Of a stretch of 64,000 bases of DNA, positions 54,901 to 64,000 are shown one piece after another. The notes beneath the pieces are model-generated. The model ran no database searches, was not told the origin of the DNA, and saw only the letters and a program-made list of their open reading frames with translations. Origin of the DNA: Aldrovandia affinis (Eukaryota > Chordata > Actinopteri > Notacanthiformes > Halosauridae); the NCBI GenBank assembly GCA_029706075.1, contig JAINUG010000011.1:7012001-7076000 (forward strand), given 5' to 3'. Position 1 is the stretch's first letter. The number at the start of each line of letters is the position of its first letter. The translations under genes and the position numbers were made by a program.

Positions 54901-56180
54901 TTTTTCCCAGAGAACACATCTAATCAAGCCAAAAAGCACTACCAGTTGAGTGTATCAGTTTGGAGGTGCAAACTCTGACCTTGTTTTTTGGAGACTACAG
55001 TGAGATGGGGAAAGTAGTTGGGGCATGCCGGCTCCGAAGTTGCGGCAGACAGATTTATCCCGGTGCCTGGCCAAACACCTACGTGTTTATTCAATGTTAT
55101 TGGTCACATGACATCATCACACGATTAGCACCATGGTGGAGCTAATTACTGTGCACACATAATATATATAAAAAAGGATAAGGTTAACATGAAAACAGAT
55201 GCTCATGTGATTATGACCAGTTTAATACACATTTGGACTGTGATTTTCTTTCTTCGTATGAAGGATTAAAATGTAATAAAATCTTTACATGCAGTAAACA
55301 TGCACAGTGAGGAGCCCATGTCGTGCACGTGTCCTCTAGTGCTGCGCGGCTGTGGTCCACATTAGTGGGAGCGGCATACACACTGGGACAGCATGCCTTA
55401 ATCCTCATTTGTGTCAACATCATTTGTTTAAAACCCATCGCTGAATAATCTGTTTGGAATTAAATTAATTGACAAAACTCTTCAAAAACTTTGGGCGCAC
55501 AGATTACAGCGCAAACTCTGTGTATCTGTATTTGTTCAGACCGCTTTGTGCATTCTAGAGGATATCAGAAAAAGGGAGGGTTGGGGGGGGTTGGGGGCGG
55601 CGGGGATGGTGGGGGTGGGACAGGGTCAACTTCGAAAGTGATAAATGCCTTTCGACGGAAAGCTGTACGGAATGTCCTTGAGTTTAATCAAAACTATTTG
55701 TTTTTAGTCAGCTTTGCTGTTGTCTCTCTGCTCTTGTCCACTGATAGCTTGACATTAATGACATCATAAATCACACAGAGAGGCGCTTTGCTTTTTTGGC
55801 GATGTTTAAGGTTGTATGAGGCGGCTGACACTCTGTGGAATGCAGAATTACGTAGGGCGTAACTGGTCTGTTCATCTGAACACTGATACCAACAATCATG
55901 GCAGAAATTAATATTCTGTCCATATTCAACCAGGGTTATGAGTATCATTTAACAATGGGGAATGTATGCATATGGAGGAACTACACCACTTACAATAGAA
56001 TATGCTGCCTAGCCTTAATTACTCAATGTGTACATAAAGACAAACAACATTTGTACGTAACAATGACTTTCAAACAAAGGCAAACAAATTGTTAGTTATT
56101 TCCTTCACTTTGGTTTGGCAGGCTCATTTAATGCTTGGATTGAATTGAGCTGATGGGATCCAGGGCATCTCTGGGTCTCA
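51958..56180. other. Single-copy DNA, no gene seen
   Basis: No coding exon recognised. It contains a small CA tract at about 53731-53758 and a G-rich tract at 55575-55626. Composition varies, and some blocks (54300-54900, 55040-55450) lack repeats and could be conserved, untested. Confidence 0.45.
55575..55626 (+). other. G-rich tract with G-quadruplex potential
   Basis: More than six runs of three or more G within about 50 bases (GGGAGGGTTGGGGGGGGTTG, then GGGGATGGTGGGGGTGGGAC). This satisfies the G3+N1-7 pattern on the plus strand. Confidence 0.7.
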
Positions 56181-56627
56181 CGTGAGTGTCCTCTCACTCT
56201 TACATTTGAGTGTCCACTCACTCCTTCTACATGTGACTGTCTGCTCACTCCTCCTACACATGAGTGTCCTCTCACTCCTCTTATACGTGAGTGTCATAAG
56301 AACATAAGAACATAAGAATACATAATGCCGTTCGGCCCATCTAGGCTCATCATGTCCTAATCTAAAGAGTATCTAGTACTACATCTAGCCTGGACTTGAA
56401 TAGCCCAAGTGTTTCTGCCTCTACTACCTGACCTGGCAAGCTGTTCCAGGCATTGACAACTCTCTGTGTAAAGAAAAACGTCCTAATATCTGTGCGGAAT
56501 TTGCCTTTAACTAATTTCCACCTGTGGCCTCTTGTTCTGCTGACCTCACTTATCTTTAAAAATCTTTGGTCATTTCATTTGAGTGTCCTCTCACTCCTCC
56601 TACATTTGAGTGTCCTCTCACTCCTCC
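56181..56627. repeat. Minisatellite interrupted by a LINE
   Basis: Units of about 24-28 bp with consensus TGAGTGTCCTCTCACTCCTC-CTACAT begin at 56183, 56207, 56233, 56261 and 56288, then resume at 56579 and 56607 after a 279-bp insertion. The array predates the insertion. Confidence 0.88.
56296..56574 (-). mobile_element. CR1-like LINE 3' end inserted in minisatellite
   Basis: In plus orientation it begins ATAAGAACATAAGAACATAA (the short tandem tail) and contains GCCTGGACTTGAATAGCCCA, CTGTTCCAGGCATTGACAAC and CACCTGTGGCCTCTTGTTCT. These are the reverse complement of blocks in the copy at 19430-19916. It is heavily 5'-truncated with no coding capacity. Confidence 0.87.
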
Positions 56628-58490
56628 AGTTGATCCATCCTTGTTGGTTATTTACCATCATAAAAAACACTCTCCATAAGAGGACAGTACTTGCTGGATG
56701 TTGATCCTGTGAGATGTAGGCAAACAGAATTAGATATAATGGGAGCAGCAGAGTATAACTCAGTGACCTCGCATATGAACTCACACTGTATGTAACATCC
56801 TTCAGCTCTGTCTGTAGCATACATCTTTCACCTGTCACATGTGGCTCTCTAAACGCAAACAGTACATAACTGATTGGACTGTTGTGACGTTATGGATTAC
56901 TTGCCAAGAAATATAAATAGCTCACTTATATTTCTTCACTTTTGACCTAAGCCAAACATAGTAAGTCTACAGTTACTTAAAAAAAACCTTTGAAGATATT
57001 TCTTCCCCAGTTTAGTTTTCATAAGGGGAGAGCTATGCATAATTCCTCTGCATGATGAACTGTGTGCTTTTTCCCTGCGTGTCAGCGTGAACTTTCACAG
57101 ACTACATTCCGGGTTGCCTGTAATGATTGTTACTGTTATCATGGCTTTTGAGAGTTTAATTCAAGGTGGCCCCTTTTACAAATCTCCACATCCTCAGCTG
57201 AATGCAGTTCTGAACATGAAAAATATAAAGAATAAATACATAAATAAACTCAGAATTGATTCTAGCCATCGTGCAAGACATAAAAATCATTTTTTAAAAC
57301 AAGCATTCAATAGTTCTTCTACAGAACAAATTCAATTATTTAAGCTCTATTATTAGCTCACTCAGCCGTCTGGAGGAATACAGAAAGATAAGGAAGAGTT
57401 GCTTCGTGTCTTTTCTCAGAGAATGCGACTCTTTATGGAATAGTAAATCATGGGAGAACATTTTTGCATTTTGCCATCTGAAGCAGATCCAGACAGCATT
57501 CACAACAGTGTATTTTCTTCCACCCTAGCATGGTTTATGCGCACCGCAAATCTTATCTATCTGCATACTGTCATATCGGCATAGTGTCATATCAAATACA
57601 GGAAATGTTTTCCCCCTAAGGAGGCCATGGGAGAGATGAAATACTGTACATTTCCCACAAAACAGACTCTTGTAGGGTGGTTGTAAGCTGCTGTCATTCG
57701 CCCCAAACAAATGACAGGAAGTGACAGGCTTGTGAGGGAACACCTTCGCCCTGACTGATTGTAATCGCTCTGCGAGATTGTGCCGGTGGCTGTCTTGCAT
57801 CCACCAACACCGAAGGCGAATTTTTTTACAAAGGGAGACTCCCCCCTGCCTTGTCGTTTAAAACAAACAGCTCCTCAGAGAAGCCGATACGATTGCCTCC
57901 GTGGCTGTCAACTGTCCGATCTCATCCGTCCATCAATCTGCAAGAGGGATATCGCCCAAACATCGAGCGGAGAAGAGAATACATAAACAGCGTGGATGGG
58001 TTGCACAGGAGCCTTTGTGTATATTTTGAAATGTGTCTACTTTGTTGTTTCAATTCCTGATCTGTCTGTCTACTGTACAGTTTACTCTCTGTTGAGACGT
58101 TCATTCAGCATCAGGGTGAATTAGTGTTTTTTTCAATATTTAGCATTTTGAACAGCAGTCAGTATTTCACCTTTAAGGAATTGAGGTTGATACTGTTTGA
58201 GTCTTGATTTATACTTTTAACACATTTAACTTTACAGAGAATTCTCAAACCAGGTGGCACCACATAGTTTTTTTGAGCAGATTCTTTTTGCAGCACAGTA
58301 ATGTCATCCACAAGTAATGTTTGGGAATAATTGGCTAGGCCATGCACTCACTTGTCACTGGCCTAAAAACATTCACTGGGAAAGAACCACACTAAGAAAT
58401 GGAATAAAATAATCAGACTGCCTGAGAGATTTGAGAGATCTGAGGGCCTGGGAAATATATCTTCTCCTTCACTGTGTGAATTCATTGGCA
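56628..58490. other. Single-copy DNA, no gene seen
   Basis: No exon recognised. 57360-57960 is repeat-free and GC-balanced (CCATCAATCTGCAAGAGGGA, CCGATCTCATCCGTC) and might be conserved non-coding DNA. Confidence 0.4.
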
Positions 58491-58496
58491 TGCTCC

Positions 58497-58575
58497 TGTG
58501 TGTGTGTGTGTGTGCGCGTGCATGCGTGTACATGCGTGCGTGCGTGCGTGTGTATGTGTGGGTCTGTGCGTGCAT
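58497..58575. repeat. TG/TGCG microsatellite
   Basis: TG run followed by GCGTGCGTGCGTGCG-like tetramers. Confidence 0.9.
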
Positions 58576-58619
58576 GATCATTTAAAAGTGCATTTCCTGA
58601 AAAAATAAATTAAGATCAG

Positions 58620-59780
58620 GATTAGTGCGTACGCACATAGTCATTTCACATTCTAATGCATGTGTTGGTGGATATATACTTCAGCTGAATTGTATGCTCA
58701 TCATCAGAACGCCATCATCAGCCATGCAGCGAAGATGCGCGTTAGCGTTAGACCTGGGCCCTGCTGGTAGACGTAATTTAATGTGCGGCAAGCCCTCTCC
58801 CTAATTCAATCAGGTTCCCCCCTTTGCCTTCTTTTATATTCCAATTCGATTAGCGGGCTAAAGCCATCAAGATTTCCCGGACAAAATGAATGCTTGTATT
58901 AATCCTGCAATTTCCATTTAAAACGCAGCATTGACTTGATTAATAAGGTTTGATGCTGAATAATTATTCTGCAAACATGGCTGGCTATAGGAAAAGCACA
59001 GATGTGACCGGCGGGGGGAATGTCTTCTGGGAACAGGGGGGGTCAAAGGGAAGCAATGGCCATGACTGAGGTGATGAATCCTTTAGCTGTTCTCTTATGC
59101 AATTAACAAGCAGCACTTCTATTAATTTGGTGCCCCCAGAGTGGTGACTGGTCAGATGTCTTGGGGTCAAGGGTCAGGGGTCCAGGTCGGAGGTCAACGG
59201 AACAGCAGCTCTGCAGCAAACTGGATGGACAGTCTTGGGGGGTGTGGGGGTGGGGGGAAGACAAAATCCACATTAAATTGAAATCCTTGCTTTCCTTCAC
59301 TGGACAGATCTATTAAATATTAAGAATCGGGAGTAAAAAAGGAAACGTTCTACACGCCTTTAATTTGAAGTCATCAATCCGGGAGCGCTGTGTTTGAGCA
59401 TCCAGTAAAGGAAAATCAATGCAGGCCCCGTAAGGGAGGACAAACAATGCCTGTGTTCTTAGTAAAGGGATTATAGGTTAACATTTATTCAGTGTAGATA
59501 TTGTAATGCTTTGGCGGTGGTATAATATTACACCAGCGATCCATCGCCATCCATTATGCTCGTCCTCATTGATCTCATGCTCATCGACTTTTTTTTTCCC
59601 CAGGAACGTTTCATTTCACTGTGTTTGCCGTGCGTCGGCCCACTTTATTTGTTTTGTGAAGTGTGTTTTTAGTGGCGGCAGTCTTTTGTGCCCTGGCTAT
59701 GTCCAAGGGTATAAGGACACTCTGGCCCAGATTCAGCGTAACCATCCTGTGCTTTTCCGTTAGCTTTGAGTCACAAATTA
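58620..59780. other. Candidate conserved non-coding region
   Basis: Repeat-free with many developmental-enhancer-type words: CCAATTCGATTAGCGGGC, GACTTGATTAATAAGG, GCTGAATAATTATTCTGC, TTCACTGTGTTTGCCG. It includes the nuclear-receptor half-site cluster at 59164-59196 and a G-rich run near 59236-59257. No long reading frame or splice structure was seen. Regulatory role inferred from appearance only. Confidence 0.4.
59164..59196 (+). promoter_or_regulatory. Nuclear-receptor half-site cluster (candidate)
   Basis: GGGTCA-A-GGGTCA is a DR1, followed within 20 bp by GGGTCC, AGGTCG and AGGTCA in the same direction. An upstream GGGTCAAAGGGAA occurs at about 59039. The clustering is seen directly. Receptor binding is inferred. 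Confidence 0.33.
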
Positions 59781-62700
59781 AAGCAAGCGTCCAAGTGTAG
59801 TGCGAGCACTTTTTAAATGCGGTACTTCACAGCAAAGAGTGTGATGGTCACTGAAATGAAGGAAGGGTGCAGTTGTAGGAAGTTTTAAAAAAGTCAAAAG
59901 TCATTATTCAGAATTGTGGATAATGAACCTTGGATTTTAAAATGACCTTCAGTACATAAACAGAATGTATTGCACGTGTGCTTTTTTTATATGGAACACT
60001 TCAGGGTGAGTTGTGTCAGCAGAGTTATGTAAGACAGAATTAGCCAAAGATACATTTTGCACTGATACTAGGAATTATTTCATGGCTGGAATAGCTGACC
60101 GGGACTTGTGGTAGAAGCACAGACCTGTGGAGTGTTCAAGACCAGGTCTTTCTCTTTTTTCACCGTCTTCATCATCAAACATATTCATATGTTCTTAAAT
60201 GAATCGCTGAGACTGAAAAAACATATTTTACACCATGATCTGAAAGGCACTCTTGCATCATGTCAGTCTGTGACCAGGGTGATACCCTTTGGTGCTTCCT
60301 AAGCATCATCAGTAGATATGCACATAACACGTCATGTCTTATACATACAGTAGGTAAACAGCAGCAGCAGCAGCCTTGGTTGAGTTTGGCTCTTCACCTC
60401 ATCTTGTTGGAGGTGAACAGTCTATCCAGAATGTCCTGCCCATACATATACACATTTCTATGACTCTATCTCTGTCTTGTTGGCACTAATAGTGTACATT
60501 TAGTCTGTTAGATTCATAAACTGAGTTGATTTAAACACATTTGCATTATTGCACATTACTTAATCTTCCGCAATCAGGGGGTTGAAGCTCATTCACATTA
60601 CATGTTTTGTGAAGTGTATTGCCAATTTTTTTGTTTACGTCATCAACATCCCGAAAGTATGTCCCACAACTTTTGATATCAATAGCTCAATTCCTACCCC
60701 GGTGCTACTCAATGCTCTCATCTTACTCAAGCCAGCACCTGTGGCCTGGTTCACCTGTAGCCTGATTTGCATCGGCCTTGACATCACATGGCAGTAAACC
60801 TTTCAAACATCTGACTCTTTAGTTTCCACTCGCTGCCACGAGTCGGCTCCTTTCTGCTTTTCAGCGGTGCCTTTTTGTTTGGATGTGCAGGTCAAATTTA
60901 GAGTGCACAGGCCACTTTTAATTAATGACAGTGTACTAATAAACTGTGCAGCTGACCTGGGGTGGGGGATGGGGAGGCACACTGGCAACGTGGTGAAATC
61001 TTAAGAGAAAACGGGGGTTCGCTGAAGGTTAATGCCATACAAAATGGCCAGAAAAGTTGTCAAAATTAACATTATTTGGAGGCACTCCTGCTTCCCGTCG
61101 GGAATAAGTGCTCTTTTATGTGTGAGAGAAAGCATTCCCACATGTTTAAAAATATTGCGAATACTCTGGGGATCATGTTTCATGGCAGGCCTGTGCAACT
61201 TCAAAACACTTCATTGTTAAATGGCTTCAGAGGGGAAATTAAGCTTGACACTATTTTTATTATGAAAACACAGTTTAGATATGCCCAGCCTCTTCGATTA
61301 CCAGAGCCCTTAAATCTGTCGCTCTCTGACGGAAACCCTTGTGTATCTAGTATTTTTTTACCCTCCTTCTAAGTGGCTTTTTCAAAATAGGAGCACATAT
61401 GTTCCTCTGTAATTAACCAGCCTCTTGTTATACAGCACTGCTTCTTAAATATGAATGATTAAGAAATGCAGTGATCTGAGGGAAATAAATAGTTATTTAT
61501 ATTATATAATTGTGTGTGTGTGTGAGTGTGCGTGTGCACATGTGTGAGTGTGAAGTGTCGCGTTTTGAATAGTGATTTAGCATTAAGTATCTCCACTGCA
61601 GTAGCCAGCTGTCTGAGCCCCAGCCATCTCTGATCAGCCCCCAAATCTGCGAGAGAACAGCTATAAAGCAAATTAAAGTCAAACGAAACAAACCGCAGCA
61701 GCAAAAACAACATATGCTTATACACATATGATCTGAGCAGCGGTTCCCCTCTAATACTTGGCACCACAGCTGAGTGACACCCGCAGGTTCAATGGTGCGC
61801 TTGTTCCATCTGCCGTTGATCCATTCTCCCTGGCAGAATAGCTTGTCGGTGGCAGCCTCGCGGCGGGAATCGGGGTGCAGGGCGTGGTATTGATCACACT
61901 CCTGCCGGAGTCCCCCTCCAGACACAGGACGCAGTTAGACATGCACAAACATCGCTCAACCCCCATCCTTCCCTTATCCCCACAGTTCTGACAGGAGGTT
62001 CTTGCGCCTGGGACCAAAGCTGGCCTTAAGACAGGGGAAAATGGCTCTTTACCGGGAGGCCGACAGGCCTCTAAGCCCGGCTCAAGGGGCTTATGCAGAT
62101 ACGGTGACCTTTCTTCCAGAGACCAGATTTTAAACTCAAATTACCATTAGAGCCCCCTGCATTCCCCTGAGGCTTGCAGTCAACCCCCACACACACACAC
62201 ACCATCCTCAGCAGGGTTAGAAATCAGTGTGGCACCGTGCCCGCACCACATGCTAAATGGACTGGAACCCATGTAAGCCTGAGAATGGAGCTTTTAGGAC
62301 AGAGTGAGGTGTTGTGCTGGGGGAGGTGGCAGTGAGGAAAACCGCAGAGCCACAGCACACAAGTGCAAACACCAAGGGGGTCGGCCTCGAACCCGGGCTG
62401 CCGAGCCGCCATTCCACAATAATACCAAGTTTTGGGGGGTTTTCGCAGGCAGAAACCGTGACAGCTCATGTATGATTTGAGAAAATGTTATATCTGGAAC
62501 TCTCAAACAAATGTATAATCATGCGTCTGATGAGGAGTAGGAGCCGGGTATTGTGATATTATCCCCCTACAGTATGTTCATTATGATATATGGATGAGGG
62601 AAACGTTTGCTGAAGGAGGATACCTACCCCATTGTGTCAAGAGAGACAGAGAGGAAATGAGCGCAGCAGAGAGGGGGAAAAGGGGGGGGTTTACCATGTT

Positions 62701-63400
62701 ACCCCGAACCTCCCACATTCAGGTTTATTTGTTTCCCATGTGCGGGTGCATCGGGTTAATTAGGGTGCTGTGATAGCTGTCAGTCCGCTGTGACCTCATT
62801 TTGATGGGAACTGTTGTGACATAGTGATTTTGAAGGGGGTTTGGGGGGGGGGGCAACTTCCTGTCTGTCGGGCCTGAGACCTGGTGCCCTGCCAGTCCAC
62901 ATCTGTCCCACACACAGCTGATTCACCCTGACAGAGCAGCAAGGACGGATGCTCCTTGCACCAGGCCCACTGAGGGATGATTAGCATTACAGCACTGACT
63001 GTGACCTGACAATGTTGATGTGTAATCCTAAATAGAATCGATGCCAAGTTGCATCGTGTTGCCTTTACTCCAAACTCAATTTATTGTTGTAAACACAACT
63101 AATTGCTATGACTTGAGGGTTTTTCTAACCCCTGTTTATAGATGTATTATGTATGAGTTGACCTCTCAGAAGGCAATAGTTTTGGAAAAATGTGAGACTT
63201 TTTAATAGGGAAAGAATTGTGCACTTATTTCAGGATACAGATTGTGAATGCACTTAAGAATACACACCCTCCACCAACGCCATGAAAAAAGAAAAGGAGC
63301 CAATGCAGTTCCATATGTTGTACTGGTTGTCACATCTCTTCCAGATTCATCGCAAGTGTAGTGCAGTTTGAGTAGCGGACCACAAACTGTTTGTTTGAAA
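59781..63400. other. Single-copy DNA, no gene seen
   Basis: No coding exon recognised. It contains CAGCAGCAGCAG at about 60360, a TG tract at about 61511-61550, a CA tract near 62190-62205 and G runs near 62680 and 62836-62850. Segments 60810-61360 and 61560-62320 are repeat-free and moderately GC-rich. Frames up to 142 codons there have no recognisable domain. Confidence 0.4.
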
Positions 63401-64000
63401 AGCGGGTGCGCGAAAGGGTCGGGCCGCGGGGTCAGGACACGGTTTGGCGTTTCCGCGGGGACCCTGCGGCACTGAGCCGAGGGGCGCACTAAACCACAAA
63501 AGAGTGCCACGGAAGGAGGAGGAAAAAAACACACCTCCCTGCCAGCGCTCGTTCACCTCTCTTCCAGTTAATGTATTCTCCCTGAGACGCCAATGACTCA
63601 TCCTAATTGGGGGAAACGCGCGGTGCGGCGGTGATGAACCTGGTTTCAGGCAATAGGCGGAAACACGGAGCTTTGCTTCTGAGTCTGACCTCCTTCTGTC
63701 TTCCTCACCTTCAGATTTGTAGTATTTTTGCATTGTGTGTGCGCATTTGTGTGTGTGTGTGTGTGTAGGTGTGTGTGAGTGTTTGTGTGTGTGTGCGTGC
63801 CCGTGTGTTTGTGTGTGTCAAACTGCAGCATCTTGGTGAGGCGCTCTTCCTGAAAACGATTATGTGTCAGCATTCCTCGCACCATGGTTCCTGCTAAAGC
63901 TCCTCTGAACTCATCGCACCCAACAGGAGAGTTATGCAACCAATAACGCAGGTCTCACCTGACCGCGCACCGTGCCAGGGGCCGTGGCTCACGTGACGCT
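63401..64000. other. Locally CpG-rich DNA and TG microsatellite at window end
   Basis: 63405-63495 is unusually CpG-dense for this window (GTGCGCGAAAGGGTCGGGCC, CCGCGGGGACCCTGCGG), with more CpGs at 63610-63635 and 63960-64000. A TG-rich array lies at about 63734-63818. The CpG clusters might mark a promoter-proximal region of a gene beyond the window. No exon could be identified. Confidence 0.4.

Noticed and set aside
61497..61925. 142-codon minus-strand frame
   Set aside because: Begins in repeat-free DNA but ends in a CA/TG tract. The translation contains no known domain and is Cys-rich by chance.
63347..63733. 128-codon minus-strand frame in CpG-rich DNA
   Set aside because: GC-rich DNA yields long frames by chance. 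No homology was recognised, and there is no evidence of splicing.

Overview
This is vertebrate nuclear DNA, most likely from a teleost fish. No intact protein-coding gene could be supported in the 64 kb. The evidence for a fish is the repeat content: L2-clade and CR1-like LINEs, several Tc1-like and hAT DNA transposons, tRNA-headed SINEs with fish-type 3' tails, and very abundant CA/TG, TA and CT microsatellites. The species cannot be named. The open reading frames present are either relics of transposon proteins or chance frames in simple repeats.

Layout. Bases 1-11300 are a dense patchwork of transposon relics: a Tc1-like end near 1.75 kb; a ruined hAT-like element (about 2.77-4.42 kb) holding a young SINE with a perfect 14-bp target-site duplication; a hAT complex (4.89-6.19 kb) with long inverted arms, a nested small hAT element with an 8-bp target duplication, and a frameshifted transposase C-terminus; two Tc1-like relics (7.55-7.98 and 8.00-9.24 kb); a tRNA-headed SINE (9.9-10.3 kb); and a solo-LTR-like block (10.79-11.30 kb). 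Bases 11343-15983 hold an apparently full-length but decayed L2-clade LINE with an esterase-type ORF1 and an endonuclease/reverse-transcriptase ORF2. Bases 17190-19095 hold a second, 5'-truncated L2-type LINE on the minus strand, into which a fragment of its own family's 3' end has inserted in the opposite direction. A CR1-like 3' end (19.43-19.92 kb) leads into a 1.9-kb TG-rich minisatellite (19.99-21.88 kb) that itself carries a SINE.

From about 22 kb onward the sequence is mostly single-copy and AT-rich, broken by occasional insertions: a palindromic element at 23.79-24.25 kb, Tc1-like relics at 27.0-27.6 and 44.0-45.06 kb (the latter with a nested hAT MITE), a SINE at 42.63-43.03 kb, a complete-looking Tc1-like copy at 50.47-51.64 kb, and a CR1-like end splitting a minisatellite at 56.18-56.63 kb. 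Several stretches (about 22.4-23.6, 28.5-30.5, 32.1-34.3 and 57.4-62.3 kb) are free of recognised repeats and contain homeobox-type ATTA words, nuclear-receptor half-site clusters and a tandem E-box pair. They look like a regulatory gene desert, but this is inference because conservation could not be tested. The far right end (63.4-64.0 kb) is locally CpG-rich and could lie near a promoter outside the window.

No cellular pathway or operon is encoded here. The window records layered transposition (at least five nested insertions, three of them with readable target duplications) and may also contain cis-regulatory DNA. No previously undescribed biological system was found.
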